Position numbers and translations under genes: made by a program. This document shows, piece after piece, positions 8,872-19,500 of a stretch of DNA of 64,000 nucleotides. The notes beneath the pieces are model-generated. The model was not told the origin of the DNA. It did no database searches and was given only the letters and a program-made list of their open reading frames with translations. The stretch covers positions 186,001-250,000 of the forward strand of contig NZ_ANIJ01000032.1 in NCBI RefSeq assembly GCF_000347035.1. The letters run 5' to 3'. Every line of letters begins with the position of its first letter. Positions within the stretch are counted from its first letter, which is position 1. Origin of the DNA: Leptospira sp. B5-022. Lineage in GTDB: Bacteria > Spirochaetota > Leptospiria > Leptospirales > Leptospiraceae.

Positions 8872-9888
8872 ATGAACAACGAGGCAAAGTTCGAAGACCG
8901 CCCCAAAGCCGCAGAAAGGCTGAAGATCAAGTATCTTCGCTTTCGTTCTTCCTGGCTAAAAATCAAAGAAAAAGGGTCTCGGAAAATTTCTTTCCTACTC
9001 GTGCCTCATGATCACGAAGCTGTTCTGAATGTGGAGCTAAGTGTTTTTATGGCAGCATTCTTGGGAGTACTTTCCGTTCTACTTTTTCTGCTTGCGAGCG
9101 CTTTCGTGGTCTACATGAACTTCTTTTTCGTACCGAATCGTGAGTTGATCCGAGAGACTGATAATAATGTGGGACTCTTTCTCTATTATAACTCTCTTCT
9201 CAAAGACGCTAAGAAAGAAATTACCGGATTAGAAAAAAAGACGGAGCAGTTGAACCTAGTCGCTTGGGAAGAAGTTCCTTGGAAAAGAATTCTCACATTT
9301 GATTACGTACCTGAATTTAGTTTAAAGAAACATATCCCGGAATCTTCGACTAACATGGATCTATACTCCGATACGGTGGAAGGTTTTGCAGAAAGAAATA
9401 TCGAATTATACAAGATCAAACATGCATTCCAAAACGCATTTGATTATTTGGAAGAAAGAGAATCCATTTTATACGCTATGCCGAGAGGTCGGCCTTTGAA
9501 ACCGGGAGTAGGATTTGTGACTTCTACGTTCGGAGGAAGGGTGGATCCTTTCGGTCTAGTGGAGATGGGAGAGTTCCACTCAGGGATCGATTTTGCAGCA
9601 GGAGAAGGAACTCCGATCTACGCAACTGCTCCGGGTGTGATAGAAGATAATGGACAATCCGCAGGAGGGCTTGGAAAAAGTATTCGTATCAACCACTTGA
9701 ACGGATTTTATACGGTGTATGGTCACTGTTCCGTCGTCTTAGTAGAAAAAGGACAATTAGTGACCAGAGGCCAGCACATCGGAAATGTAGGCTCCACAGG
9801 GAAAGCCACAGGGCCTCATGTGCATTATGAGGTTCATATAGGTTATGATCCTCCTATGGACCCGGCAGAATTCGTAAATATGGAATAA
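8872..9888 (+). CDS. M23 family metallopeptidase, membrane-anchored
   Basis: 338-residue predicted peptidoglycan endopeptidase. A cytoplasmic basic stretch (1-57) precedes one membrane helix (about 58-83), then a periplasmic helical segment containing a short coiled coil, and a C-terminal LytM/M23 domain. The zinc site is complete: [10 protein letters not shown] gives the first His and Asp, and GPHVHYEV gives the HxH pair. It should therefore be active, unlike the degenerate LytM activators. It is followed 71 bases later by the lgt-like gene. The substrate is presumably cross-links of the cell wall (family knowledge). Confidence 0.9.
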   Translation: MNNEAKFEDRPKAAERLKIKYLRFRSSWLKIKEKGSRKISFLLVPHDHEAVLNVELSVFMAAFLGVLSVLLFLLASAFVVYMNFFFVPNRELIRETDNNVGLFLYYNSLLKDAKKEITGLEKKTEQLNLVAWEEVPWKRILTFDYVPEFSLKKHIPESSTNMDLYSDTVEGFAERNIELYKIKHAFQNAFDYLEERESILYAMPRGRPLKPGVGFVTSTFGGRVDPFGLVEMGEFHSGIDFAAGEGTPIYATAPGVIEDNGQSAGGLGKSIRINHLNGFYTVYGHCSVVLVEKGQLVTRGQHIGNVGSTGKATGPHVHYEVHIGYDPPMDPAEFVNME

Positions 9889-9959
9889 TTTTTAATCTCT
9901 CCGAAACTTTCCCGATTCGGGGAACGAATATAAGGGAAAAAAGATCCAAAGAAGGAACC

Positions 9960-10922
9960 ATGTATAAAGTCATAGATATTCCCGGACTCGTACCTTTCGT
10001 CCAGAAATACATAAGTAGCGGTTGGGAAGGAATTTCCACATTCAGCATTTTAGTAGTCATCGCATTTTTAGCGGCTTCTTATTTTTTACCCAAAGAATTA
10101 GAAAGAAAACATTTGGATCCGACCCATGCGGATTGGCTTTTGATCTTAGGAGTTTTCGGAACATTCGTAGGTGCTAAGGTATTTTTTATCTTTGAGATCT
10201 GGGACCAAATCTTTGTAGATACTCCGGGTTTCGACGGAAAATACTTATATCCACTCACTCACTTTGACGGTTTTCCCGGTCGCCCGGGACTTTGGTCCAG
10301 TTTATTCTCCGGCAGCGGTTTGGTATTTTACGGAGGATTCTTATTCGGGATCTTATTCATTAGCTTGTATATGATCCAAAACAAATTGGATATAAAAGCT
10401 TATTTGGATGCAGCGGTTCCTAGTATGGCATTAGGATATGCGATCGGTAGATTGGGATGTTTTGTTTCAGGAGACGGCTGTTACGGATTCGCAACGCATG
10501 CGGACATTCCAATTTTAACATTCACCTACTGGCCTACGAGCGCTGTCCCAAGCGGGGTTCCCGTTTGGAATACTCCGGTCATGGAATCGGTTATATCTTT
10601 TCTATTCTTCGTCTACTTCCAAAAGTGGGCCAGGTTCCAGAACTTCAAAAGATTTAGTTTAGGCGCTCAATATCTGATCCTACATGGAATCGCAAGATTA
10701 GGTATCGAATTCTTAAGAGTGAATAAGGCAGTGATCCCATTTTTCGATCCTCCGGTCCAATCAAACATTCCAGGAGCAACCGGAGAGACTACTACCTTCT
10801 TGAACGGATACTATTGGCATGGATTTTCACAATCTCAGTATGTATCTATCGCGATCATACTAGTCGGTATTTACTTCTTAGTGAAATGGAAACTCTGGGA
10901 GAAGGAACCTGTTCCGGCTTAA
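9960..10922 (+). CDS. lgt: Prolipoprotein diacylglyceryl transferase, variant type
   Basis: Polytopic inner-membrane enzyme (320 residues, about seven hydrophobic helices) that transfers diacylglycerol to the lipobox Cys of prolipoproteins. The Lgt signature appears as [14 protein letters not shown] (about residues 162-175) where E. coli has GRIGNFINGELWG, and YGGFLFG replaces HGGLIG. This is the variant form I associate with Bacteroidetes-like Lgt, with the Arg kept. AAGGA lies 4-5 bases before the ATG. A leptospire has many lipoproteins, so an Lgt is required, but a second, canonical copy could exist elsewhere, in which case this one may be specialised. Confidence 0.78.
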   Translation: MYKVIDIPGLVPFVQKYISSGWEGISTFSILVVIAFLAASYFLPKELERKHLDPTHADWLLILGVFGTFVGAKVFFIFEIWDQIFVDTPGFDGKYLYPLTHFDGFPGRPGLWSSLFSGSGLVFYGGFLFGILFISLYMIQNKLDIKAYLDAAVPSMALGYAIGRLGCFVSGDGCYGFATHADIPILTFTYWPTSAVPSGVPVWNTPVMESVISFLFFVYFQKWARFQNFKRFSLGAQYLILHGIARLGIEFLRVNKAVIPFFDPPVQSNIPGATGETTTFLNGYYWHGFSQSQYVSIAIILVGIYFLVKWKLWEKEPVPA

Positions 10923-10984
10923 TCCAATAATTTTGCAAAGAGTTCACAACCGTAAGAATTCCCTGAAGTGAAATCAATATCTTT

Positions 10985-11219
10985 GTTTGAACTCCTACAT
11001 GAAACAAAGGCCGCCCCCACCCTGCATTGGGATTGGGGGGAGTGGCTCGTGGGAAACCTGATCCTCCTTATCACAAAATCCATCCTTAGTCAACAAGAGG
11101 CTTTCTTCCAAATCCGTGTTGGAATTCCTACATCACATTTCACTGTGAACTCAGTGGCCTCCGTGCGAAATTAATCCCTCTCTCCGGTTCCACGTCTCTG
11201 TGTGAAAAATCTCTGCGCC
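10985..11219. repeat. CACGGAG-type repeat region, copy 2 (degenerate)
   Basis: The spacer between lgt and the DsbD-like gene is 297 bases and holds no convincing gene. It contains GAACTCCTACAT (10989-11000), a C-run/G-run inverted stretch (CCCCCACCC about 11013-11021 with GGGGGG about 11036-11041), GGAATTCCTACATCAC (about 11121-11136), then the right arm CTGTGAACTCAGTGGCCTCC continuing GTGCGAAATT (11143-11172). A second weak unit, CTCTGTGTGAAA, follows near 11194. Only right-type arms are obvious; the left arm seems lost or rearranged. Confidence 0.6.
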
Positions 11220-12626
11220 TCACTCCCCCGAGGCGTGGAACTTCTCACCTTTGATGGTGCGGATCATATCCGCCGTGTTTAAGTAATTCGTAGTTTTAAA
11301 AAGGACCTTTCCGTCCGAAGAGAAGATCACAAAAAAAGGAAGACCGATCTTCAATTCCGGAAATCTAGGATCGTTCTCATATATTATAAAATCCTTATCA
11401 TCATCCTTGATCTTTAGGAGGATCGTTTTCCCTAGGGCCTGGTTCAAATTCATATCGGATAAGGTCAAGTCCTCGAAGGCCTTACAATTAGAACACCAAT
11501 CCGCGTAAAAGTCCGCAAATACCAAACGATCTTCGTTACGAGCCGTCTCAAATGCGGTCTCGGAAATTCGATGCCATTCTAAATTTCCATGCTCTTCCAC
11601 CAAATCCTTCTTGGTCCCGCCTGGAACTGTTCCCCAACCGGCAAGTCGGATCAGGATCGCGCTAGAACAGATCAGTCCCGTGAGAAGTAGCGCCTTCTTC
11701 ATTCTTTCGGTACAAAGAAGCGACTTAGGTTGATAAAAATATGCGGTGATCAAAACCCCAAAGGCTGCAGCTAAGATCCAAAGACTCAAATCGAAAGGAA
11801 CCGACCATAATTGCATTGCTTTGTTGTAATAAGACCATGCAAAATAAAAGACCACGAATCCCAAGACAAACTGAATCCATCTAGTCCACTTACCTCCGCG
11901 AGGAAGAGAAAGCCCAAACACTCCTAAAAACAAAAACGGTAACCCAAGACCAAGTCCGAATAATGCCATCTTGAAAGAGGAAACGGCCAATGAGTAAATA
12001 CTGATACTTTGGACTCCGGCAGTTACTTGGATCAAAATAGCAACGACGATCGGTCCAACACAAGGAGAAGAAAGAAAACCTGCTCCCATTCCCAAGAGGA
12101 AGGTGCCTTTCCAACCTTGGCAACCTCTCCATTCTTTATTCGGGAAGATCGGTAAATATAGAAATCCTAATGAAGCAAGTCCTAGTAAAAAAATAAGTGC
12201 CGCTAAAAATAAATTTGTTCCGGGATATCTAAGTAACGTGTTGAAGGCTCCTCCCGAAATTCCTGCCACGAGTCCGAAACAAAAATACATGAACGCCAAT
12301 CCGGTGTAATACACCAAAGGATGGAACATTTTGTTCGTGGCGGTTTCCCCCCTTGCCTGGATGATTCCTACAGTAATCGGGTATAAAGGGTAAACGCAAG
12401 GAAGAAGGCTTGCACAAAGACCTCCTAATACCAGGAAGATCGCGGAATTAAATCCGAATTCGGAACCAGAGATACCGGTTTCTAGCCATCTGTTCAAAGA
12501 GGAAATCCAGGACTCTGAGACAGCCTGGGATTGGGCTTGTAATGAGTTCGTTAGAAAAAAGAAGAATATGAAAAGTCCGGCTCTAAGCCTAAATTTTGGA
12601 GAGAGAAGGATCCGAATTTTCTTCAT
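11220..12626 (-). CDS. DsbD-like thiol:disulphide interchange protein (CcdA-type membrane domain plus thioredoxin)
   Basis: 468-residue protein moving reducing equivalents from the cytoplasm to periplasmic thiol proteins. A signal-like helix (about 14-31) is followed by eight or so membrane helices with the two paired cysteines of the family, LPCVYPLYP (about residue 76) and SSPCVGPI (about 185). A C-terminal thioredoxin domain follows with active site DWCSNCKAF (about 373-381). The N-terminal DsbD-alpha domain that receives electrons in E. coli is absent, so this is the shorter DsbD form. No cytochrome-c assembly genes sit nearby. The stop is adjacent to repeat copy 2; the gene stands alone. 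Confidence 0.88.
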   Translation of the reverse strand: MKKIRILLSPKFRLRAGLFIFFFFLTNSLQAQSQAVSESWISSLNRWLETGISGSEFGFNSAIFLVLGGLCASLLPCVYPLYPITVGIIQARGETATNKMFHPLVYYTGLAFMYFCFGLVAGISGGAFNTLLRYPGTNLFLAALIFLLGLASLGFLYLPIFPNKEWRGCQGWKGTFLLGMGAGFLSSPCVGPIVVAILIQVTAGVQSISIYSLAVSSFKMALFGLGLGLPFLFLGVFGLSLPRGGKWTRWIQFVLGFVVFYFAWSYYNKAMQLWSVPFDLSLWILAAAFGVLITAYFYQPKSLLCTERMKKALLLTGLICSSAILIRLAGWGTVPGGTKKDLVEEHGNLEWHRISETAFETARNEDRLVFADFYADWCSNCKAFEDLTLSDMNLNQALGKTILLKIKDDDKDFIIYENDPRFPELKIGLPFFVIFSSDGKVLFKTTNYLNTADMIRTIKGEKFHASGE

Positions 12627-12804
12627 GGGATGGACGATTAGACCTAAATAGGATTTCTCTTTCTCCTAAGATTCATTATCGACTCCATAACTTTCGAAAC
12701 CAAGTTGCGATTTCTAAAAGTATGGTCAATCCTGAATTCCCGGATCTGTGACAACCCCTAGATTTGGTCTGTACTTGTTTGGACGAGCGGAAAGGGGGAA
12801 AGGA

Positions 12805-12843
12805 TAGAAAAAGCCCGATCCTTTCTCAAAAAAAGGCCGGGCT
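12805..12843 (-). terminator. Rho-independent terminator after the porin-like gene
   Basis: On the minus strand AGCCCGGCCTTT and AAAGGATCGGGCT pair (AGCCCG/CGGGCT outer, CCTTT/AAAGG inner, one small internal loop), followed by a TTTTTC tract. It starts 17 bases after the stop of the 640-residue outer-membrane protein. Confidence 0.8.
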
Positions 12844-12859
12844 CGAGGGTTTACCCGAT

Positions 12860-14782
12860 TCAGATGGCAAACTGAAGAGTAAGTGAAAAATAGGTACTAT
12901 TTTTATCGATATTGAATTGTTTTTGGTTTTTGATCGCATCTCCCGCATAAAGAACGGTAGCTCCGGCCCAGATAGAGAAGTAGTCGCCGATCTTCTTGAT
13001 ATAAATCAGGTCGTATTCCAATAAAAGCCTGTGCCCTGGTTGCCAATTTTTCAGGAAAGGATTATTGGCATAATTTTCAGTACTTCCGGTAACCGTCTTA
13101 TTCGTTACAAAGTCTCCGTTTGCATCGTACCCCGTGCTTCCCGTAACTGCGTTGCGGTTACCGTCATACCACGCGTCTTGAACCTTATCCTTTCGAATAT
13201 CGTAAATCGCGAAAATGAATCTTCCCCAAGTATCATCATAGTACTGAATATGAATGGAAGAAGTTCTTACATTCGACCAAAAGGCTGAGTTTGCGATACC
13301 GTTCCCTGAATCGAAATAAGGGAATCCACCCGATCTTGTGGCAAATAAAGGATCCCAGGTTGCGGATTTTCCATCGGTTCTATTCGGATCGCCGGAAGCT
13401 CTTGCGAATTGGACTCCTACTCGGAAACCTTTATAGTTATAACCTGTTTGAGCCAAGAAGAAGGAAGCGTCATGCTGAACTGTTTCCTTATAGGCAGCAT
13501 GTTTGTTCGCTCCATCTCCGATCGTAGTATTCAATATGTCCCAAGAAGCATCGATCGTTTGACCGGTACTTCCTGTCTGGGCTGCATATTCCACTCCCCA
13601 GTCCCAGGATTTTCCTACAGGAAGACTTCTACCGGAAGCGGTTCTATTACTTAAACGAATACCGGTAGTGAAAAGATTGTCTCGACCGTTCGTTCTCTCA
13701 TTCGGATCTACAAGAGGTCCGGTTGCTGTAGTAGTATTATACTTTTTGATAACACCGATCTCGTATAGATCGACTACGAGTTCTTCGGAAGGTTTCCAAG
13801 TATTATATAAGAAAGCGAGATACGTATCGTTCAGAGCTTTTGCTCCGCCGACTTTCTGATTATTTGCAGTCACAAATCCGTTCGGACCGTTACTCTCTTC
13901 TGCAAGAACTGTATAACCTGCATGAGTGGACCAGGTTTTGGTATCAAATGTAACTCTTACCCCATCAAAAGAGTTACCGATCTGACTATCGTTACGAGCA
14001 CCTATGATCCGAGAATCTCCGTATGAAAAAACCTGACGACCTAGATACAGTTTGGTATAAGGAAGGAAATCTTTCCAGATCACATAAGCTTCTCGGATAT
14101 CCGTATTATTTTTTACGGGCACCGTGCTTCCGGGTGCATAAGCCGTTCCAATAGAATTCGTAAAAGAAGTTGGTCCGTATCCTGTTCCGCTCGGATCCTT
14201 GTATTGCCCATATAAACGAGTATCTTGGATGGTCAATTTTACCGCGAATGACTCATTGATATCCAAAAGGGTCCAGAACTGGCTGTTTTGAGTGACGTAG
14301 TTCTTGGAATCGTTTGTGGATCTATCGAAATCCTGATTATTAAAATTTTCGAATCTAGGACGGATCTGTAAACCGAAACGAAGATTATCCGTAATCCATA
14401 GATTAGAATTTTTTTTCACTGCATCTTGGTGTTCCGGAGTTAAGAGTAAAGTTCCGAGTAACTCCCCCTCTAACTTACCTTTCCATGGACTTTTATATGG
14501 AGCGGCAGGTGCCTTCTCCTTATCTTTATCCTTTGTATCCCCCGCAGGAGCAGCAGTCGTAGCTGGAGTTTGGGTAGAAGGGGTGGAAGGTTTTTCTTCG
14601 GCGGCAGGCGCTTTCAAAGGAGTGGTCTCGGCCTGTGTCACCGTTTCCTGTTTAGGGGGCTCTAGCCCCTGGGCCCAAAGAGTTCCGAATCCTAAGAGTC
14701 CGACAGACAAAAAGAATCGGACCGGTAAAAGTGAATATCTTTTGTTCCGACTCGGAGGGCTTGTAACTGTATTTTTTAACAT
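12860..14782 (-). CDS. Outer-membrane beta-barrel porin, alginate-export-like family
   Basis: A 640-residue predicted outer-membrane protein. Residues 1-39 form a signal peptide ending LWAQG. Next comes a Pro/Thr/Ala/Lys-rich spacer (about 40-100), then a long barrel domain with alternating polar and aromatic residues, many Asn/Gly turns, and a final strand ending in STYFSLTLQFAI, with aromatic residues as expected for a barrel end. The segment from LRFGLQIRPRFENF, with later DIREAYVIWKDFLPYTKLYLGRQ split by a loop, resembles the alginate_exp domain found in leptospiral porins. The transported substrate is unknown; alginate is only the family name. It is a single-gene unit with its own terminator. 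Confidence 0.82.
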   Translation of the reverse strand: MLKNTVTSPPSRNKRYSLLPVRFFLSVGLLGFGTLWAQGLEPPKQETVTQAETTPLKAPAAEEKPSTPSTQTPATTAAPAGDTKDKDKEKAPAAPYKSPWKGKLEGELLGTLLLTPEHQDAVKKNSNLWITDNLRFGLQIRPRFENFNNQDFDRSTNDSKNYVTQNSQFWTLLDINESFAVKLTIQDTRLYGQYKDPSGTGYGPTSFTNSIGTAYAPGSTVPVKNNTDIREAYVIWKDFLPYTKLYLGRQVFSYGDSRIIGARNDSQIGNSFDGVRVTFDTKTWSTHAGYTVLAEESNGPNGFVTANNQKVGGAKALNDTYLAFLYNTWKPSEELVVDLYEIGVIKKYNTTTATGPLVDPNERTNGRDNLFTTGIRLSNRTASGRSLPVGKSWDWGVEYAAQTGSTGQTIDASWDILNTTIGDGANKHAAYKETVQHDASFFLAQTGYNYKGFRVGVQFARASGDPNRTDGKSATWDPLFATRSGGFPYFDSGNGIANSAFWSNVRTSSIHIQYYDDTWGRFIFAIYDIRKDKVQDAWYDGNRNAVTGSTGYDANGDFVTNKTVTGSTENYANNPFLKNWQPGHRLLLEYDLIYIKKIGDYFSIWAGATVLYAGDAIKNQKQFNIDKNSTYFSLTLQFAI

Positions 14783-15019
14783 ATATGGAGTCCCTTATTT
14801 TGGATAAAATCCAATATAACGGACATATATAAAAGTTTAACAGATTTTGTAAACAATTTAATTGATGTTTTCCCAGATTTCTTGCTCCGTAGTGGCTTTT
14901 TCGACCCCAAAATCAACCATTCTGTACAACAAGATAGAATCACCTCTGTTAAAGTAGAATGTTCCGGAACTTCTTTTCCCTTCCAGGATTGTACGAAATG
15001 GCCGATAGAATTAGGTAGT

Positions 15020-15778
15020 ATGTCGAGAAAGACCAAAATTCTAGCCAGAATTACCACCCTAGTCTTTCTGTTATTCTCCCCTACTTTACAAAAATTGAAT
15101 TCTATCCCTGTCTCCATCAGCACGGAACCGGACCTGGATTATAATTACGAATACGAGAAGAATGGTGTATATACCAAGTTTTCGGACTGGGTCCCATACA
15201 AACTCCACAAATGGGAACCGAAGTTTTTGGAAGATTATTACGAAATGTATGGTCTCAAACTTCATTATAAAGAGAACGAACTGAGGCGAAACATATTCTT
15301 CTTAAAAGCAGGATTACAAAAAAGATTCCGTCACCCCAGGAATGCACTCTGCCGGGTAACAAACGAAGAAGAATATCATAAATACAGACTTCTGATTTTC
15401 ATGCATATGAATCTACAGATCATGAGATCTTATATGAGGATCGCTTCTCAATTTGATAAAAGGCATTTATATTTCTATAATTTAGATTTCGCTCACGAGC
15501 TAAAACAGTCCTTCGAGGTAGCTGATTCATTTTACAAAGAAGCTGTTCCTTACTGGGAAGCTGCCAGAAAATATGCGGACCAGGCTTCCGAGATAGATTA
15601 CGATCTGGATCTAGGTACCATGGAAACGGAAAGATACGAGATCATCACAGGCAAATTAGATTTCGGTCAGATCATTTCCGACCATAGGGAAAGATTGACT
15701 AAAAAAAGAGAAACTGTGGGAGAATACCTGGCTAAATATCCGGAAGCCGATAAACCGAATTTAGATCAGATCCCTTAA
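15020..15778 (+). CDS. Helical envelope protein, possibly FcpA-related
   Basis: The likely start is the ATG at 15020, giving a short basic start and a hydrophobic signal or anchor helix (about residues 7-27); the frame is open from 14882 but that extension lacks sense. The 252-residue product is almost wholly helical, rich in Tyr, Phe, Lys, Glu and Arg, with blocks such as KWEPKFLEDYYEMYGLKLHY, RRNIFFLKAG and RFRHPRNALC. This resembles leptospiral flagellar-coiling protein FcpA and its paralogues as I recall them, which would place it in the periplasmic flagellar sheath, but I could not align it and treat that as a lead only. It is divergent from the porin gene with 237 bases between, including an AT-rich stretch suited to promoters. 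Confidence 0.7.
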   Translation: MSRKTKILARITTLVFLLFSPTLQKLNSIPVSISTEPDLDYNYEYEKNGVYTKFSDWVPYKLHKWEPKFLEDYYEMYGLKLHYKENELRRNIFFLKAGLQKRFRHPRNALCRVTNEEEYHKYRLLIFMHMNLQIMRSYMRIASQFDKRHLYFYNLDFAHELKQSFEVADSFYKEAVPYWEAARKYADQASEIDYDLDLGTMETERYEIITGKLDFGQIISDHRERLTKKRETVGEYLAKYPEADKPNLDQIP

Positions 15779-15822
15779 AAACAACCGGAACTTCTTCTTT
15801 ATCTAGTTAAAAGAAGAGAAAC

Positions 15823-17565
15823 TCAAAGTTGAATTAATTCCCAGTTATTTTCCGCGATCTTTCTATCAATGTCTTCCGAGGGATTTAAATAGATCGTAAG
15901 GACTTTGATTGACTCATTAATCGGAATCCAAAGCAATTTGAAAGATTGTATACTTTGCATTTCTTCATCAGAAATATGCGGGAAAAATTCCCTTAAAACC
16001 ACTTCTCTTTTCATCTTTAAATTAGGCATTCTTGAACTTATAACGTACGCTTCCACGGGAAACTGATCTACAAAATCATTCGTTAAGTTAATAATGGGAT
16101 GGCTGATAACCAGATTAATTTTCTTTTCCTTCAAGTAACTTACTTTGGAAAATCTTTTATGACCACTCTTCAATCTCTCATTCGTGAGGAACTTATCCGG
16201 ATTTCTGACATTCGAATCCATTAATCCTAGCATGTCTAAAGTATAAAGTTTCGAATAGTAAGGAATCGCCCCAGCAGCCGTTACCGCCAAACGAACTTGC
16301 GAGTTCCCAAAATATTCGGCGAATTTTTTACCGATCGAGCTCCAATTTTCAAACGGAGACTTCAAATGTTTTTCCAGCATACGAGTGGTTTCCATTCCGG
16401 AAAAATTAGAAATAGGTTCTAGAAAAAATCTATCTTGCAATCGAAAATAATATGATGAAACGCTGGTTGCAATTAAGATAGAGGCAATTAATAAATTGGG
16501 CCTTGCCTGTTCCCGATAAATAAGGAACAAAGCTAAAATTATTGGCGGTAAAATAGGAGTCATAAACCTGAATTCCATAAAATCTCCACCGACCCAAATA
16601 ATATATAAAGAAGTCAATCCGACTAACGATCCCAAATACCCGAGAAAGGAATAGGCTTTAAAATTCGATTTATAAAACGCTAATATAATCCCTAATATTA
16701 AAAAAGGGCCAAGTGAGTATATAGAAAAGAATAGATGAAAATATTCGATTCCTGCGAGTAGACTGTCCGTATTATTGCCGCCTACTTTAGCATTAAAAGT
16801 ATTCGGAAAAATATGCCCATAATATTTTAATTTCCAGAGAAACCACAAACCAACGATAATTGCGAAGGGAAAACTTATTAAAAATAGAAAGCGAAATAAT
16901 TCACGCCCTTGATTTCTTACTTTAAACAATAAAAATATACCTGTTGCTATGGCGACTAAACCGGCATCCATTCGAGTTAAAAACAATAAAGAAAGAGTAA
17001 AACTCAAAAAAATCAAAGATAAAGCCGAAAACTTCGGTTGATCATAAGTTCGCAAAGTAAGATAGGCGGTAACACTAATTAAAAAAGTAATTAAGGAAGT
17101 TTCCAGTCCACCTGTCGCATAAGAAGAAAAAGAATAATTAAAACCTAATATAAACAGAAATCCAACAATATGAAAAGTGTTAGATTTAAATAGTAATTTT
17201 GCTATTCTATACCAGACTAATAAAGAACCTGAATAGAAAAACAAACCCAATTGAATCGAAAAATTCTCAGGAGCCTGTTTAAACAGGATTCCTAACGACA
17301 CAAACAACATCCAAAGAAAATTTGTGTACCCTTCAAGATATTCTCCGATATTGAATACAATTCCGAACCCGTTCACAAAATTTTCCGAATATCTAAACGT
17401 AATGAACGCATCATCCTGTAAAAACTTGTTTTTATTAGCAAAATAAACAGCCCATACGATGACAAAAAATGGAACAGCCTTAAGAATAATTTCTGTTATT
17501 CTTTTTATTTTAGGTTGATTTAAAAAATTATTGTTCATTGGGAGATATCCGTTAGCCAGTTCCAT
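15823..17565 (-). CDS. Polytopic membrane protein, GT-C type glycosyltransferase-like
   Basis: 580 residues with about ten to twelve membrane helices filling the first two thirds, then a soluble extracytoplasmic domain from about residue 385. The first loop has DDAFITFRYSENFVNGFG followed by NIGEYLEGYTNFLW, the Asp-Asp loop and EGYTNFLW pattern of GT-C transferases that use polyprenyl-linked sugars (mycobacterial AftB-like proteins and Dpy/ArnT relatives). The Asp pair is the expected metal or substrate site. Acceptor and sugar are unknown. Codon third positions look more A/T-rich than in the neighbouring genes, which may mean later acquisition. The start could be the ATG at 17565 or the Met ten codons later at 17538. 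Confidence 0.75.
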   Translation of the reverse strand: MELANGYLPMNNNFLNQPKIKRITEIILKAVPFFVIVWAVYFANKNKFLQDDAFITFRYSENFVNGFGIVFNIGEYLEGYTNFLWMLFVSLGILFKQAPENFSIQLGLFFYSGSLLVWYRIAKLLFKSNTFHIVGFLFILGFNYSFSSYATGGLETSLITFLISVTAYLTLRTYDQPKFSALSLIFLSFTLSLLFLTRMDAGLVAIATGIFLLFKVRNQGRELFRFLFLISFPFAIIVGLWFLWKLKYYGHIFPNTFNAKVGGNNTDSLLAGIEYFHLFFSIYSLGPFLILGIILAFYKSNFKAYSFLGYLGSLVGLTSLYIIWVGGDFMEFRFMTPILPPIILALFLIYREQARPNLLIASILIATSVSSYYFRLQDRFFLEPISNFSGMETTRMLEKHLKSPFENWSSIGKKFAEYFGNSQVRLAVTAAGAIPYYSKLYTLDMLGLMDSNVRNPDKFLTNERLKSGHKRFSKVSYLKEKKINLVISHPIINLTNDFVDQFPVEAYVISSRMPNLKMKREVVLREFFPHISDEEMQSIQSFKLLWIPINESIKVLTIYLNPSEDIDRKIAENNWELIQL

Positions 17566-17704
17566 CTACTATTGGATGTCTATGCTTTTAACTTTATCGC
17601 ATTTGTCAACAACGGGTAAACGGAAATAAAATGAGAAGAATGTATTTTAACCTGTAAATAGTTTAAAATAACAAAGAGTGAACTAAGATCCTTCAGTACA
17701 AAAA

Positions 17705-17738
17705 ATAAAAAACCCCGAGAACATCTCGAGGTTTTTTA
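17705..17738 (-). terminator. Rho-independent terminator after glnA
   Basis: CCTCGAG and CTCGGGG pair across a 5-base loop on the minus strand (one mismatch), followed by TTTTTT. The reverse complement also has a T-run after the stem, so it could act in both directions, but only glnA (stop at 17760) needs it here. Confidence 0.85.
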
Positions 17739-17759
17739 ATCCATACCGTATTCTTACGA

Positions 17760-19181
<1,422 letters not shown>

Positions 19182-19500
19182 TGATACTTATCTCCTATAT
19201 GTTTGTACTAGGGGTCTCTAATTCGCACGCGAAAAGCGTGTCCTGCTTATGCTCATGCAAGAGATGTGCCAAATCCTAATACCCATCTTGCAAGTATCTT
19301 CCCTCTGTGTAAAAAAAGAAGGAGCCCCTGGAAAAGCAGTCCATGCTCAGGCTAAAAATCCTTGAACCTGAGGCAATCAGTAAAAAACTCCGATTGAATG
19401 GATTCGATAGATTTTTCAGAACGAAAGTTCTGCTTCTATTCGACCTGTCCCTTGCGTTAGTTTGGTACACTACGCTCAAAATATAATCATGGGAGAAACC
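19182..19500. promoter_or_regulatory. Divergent intergenic region with glnA leader hairpins
   Basis: 319 bases between the starts of glnA (minus) and an unknown gene (plus); no ORF of interest. Two inverted repeats lie on the glnA side: CACGC-GAAAA-GCGTG (19226-19240, 45 bases from the glnA ATG) and TGCAAGAGATG (19256-19266) with CATCTTGCA (19284-19292, one bulge). A perfect TATAAT (19482-19487) precedes the plus-strand ATG by 13 bases, but no good -35 box is spaced from it, so it may be chance. I see no NtrC- or sigma-54-type GG-N10-GC site. Confidence 0.4.

Noticed and set aside
10968..11174. A 68-codon plus-strand frame between lgt and the DsbD-like gene
   Set aside because: It runs through the degenerate repeat copy 2, with no recognisable domain and no good ribosome site.
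19482..19487. TATAAT as a promoter for the 415-residue protein
   Set aside because: No suitable -35 is spaced from it and the predicted start would fall inside the ribosome-binding site, so I do not call it a promoter.
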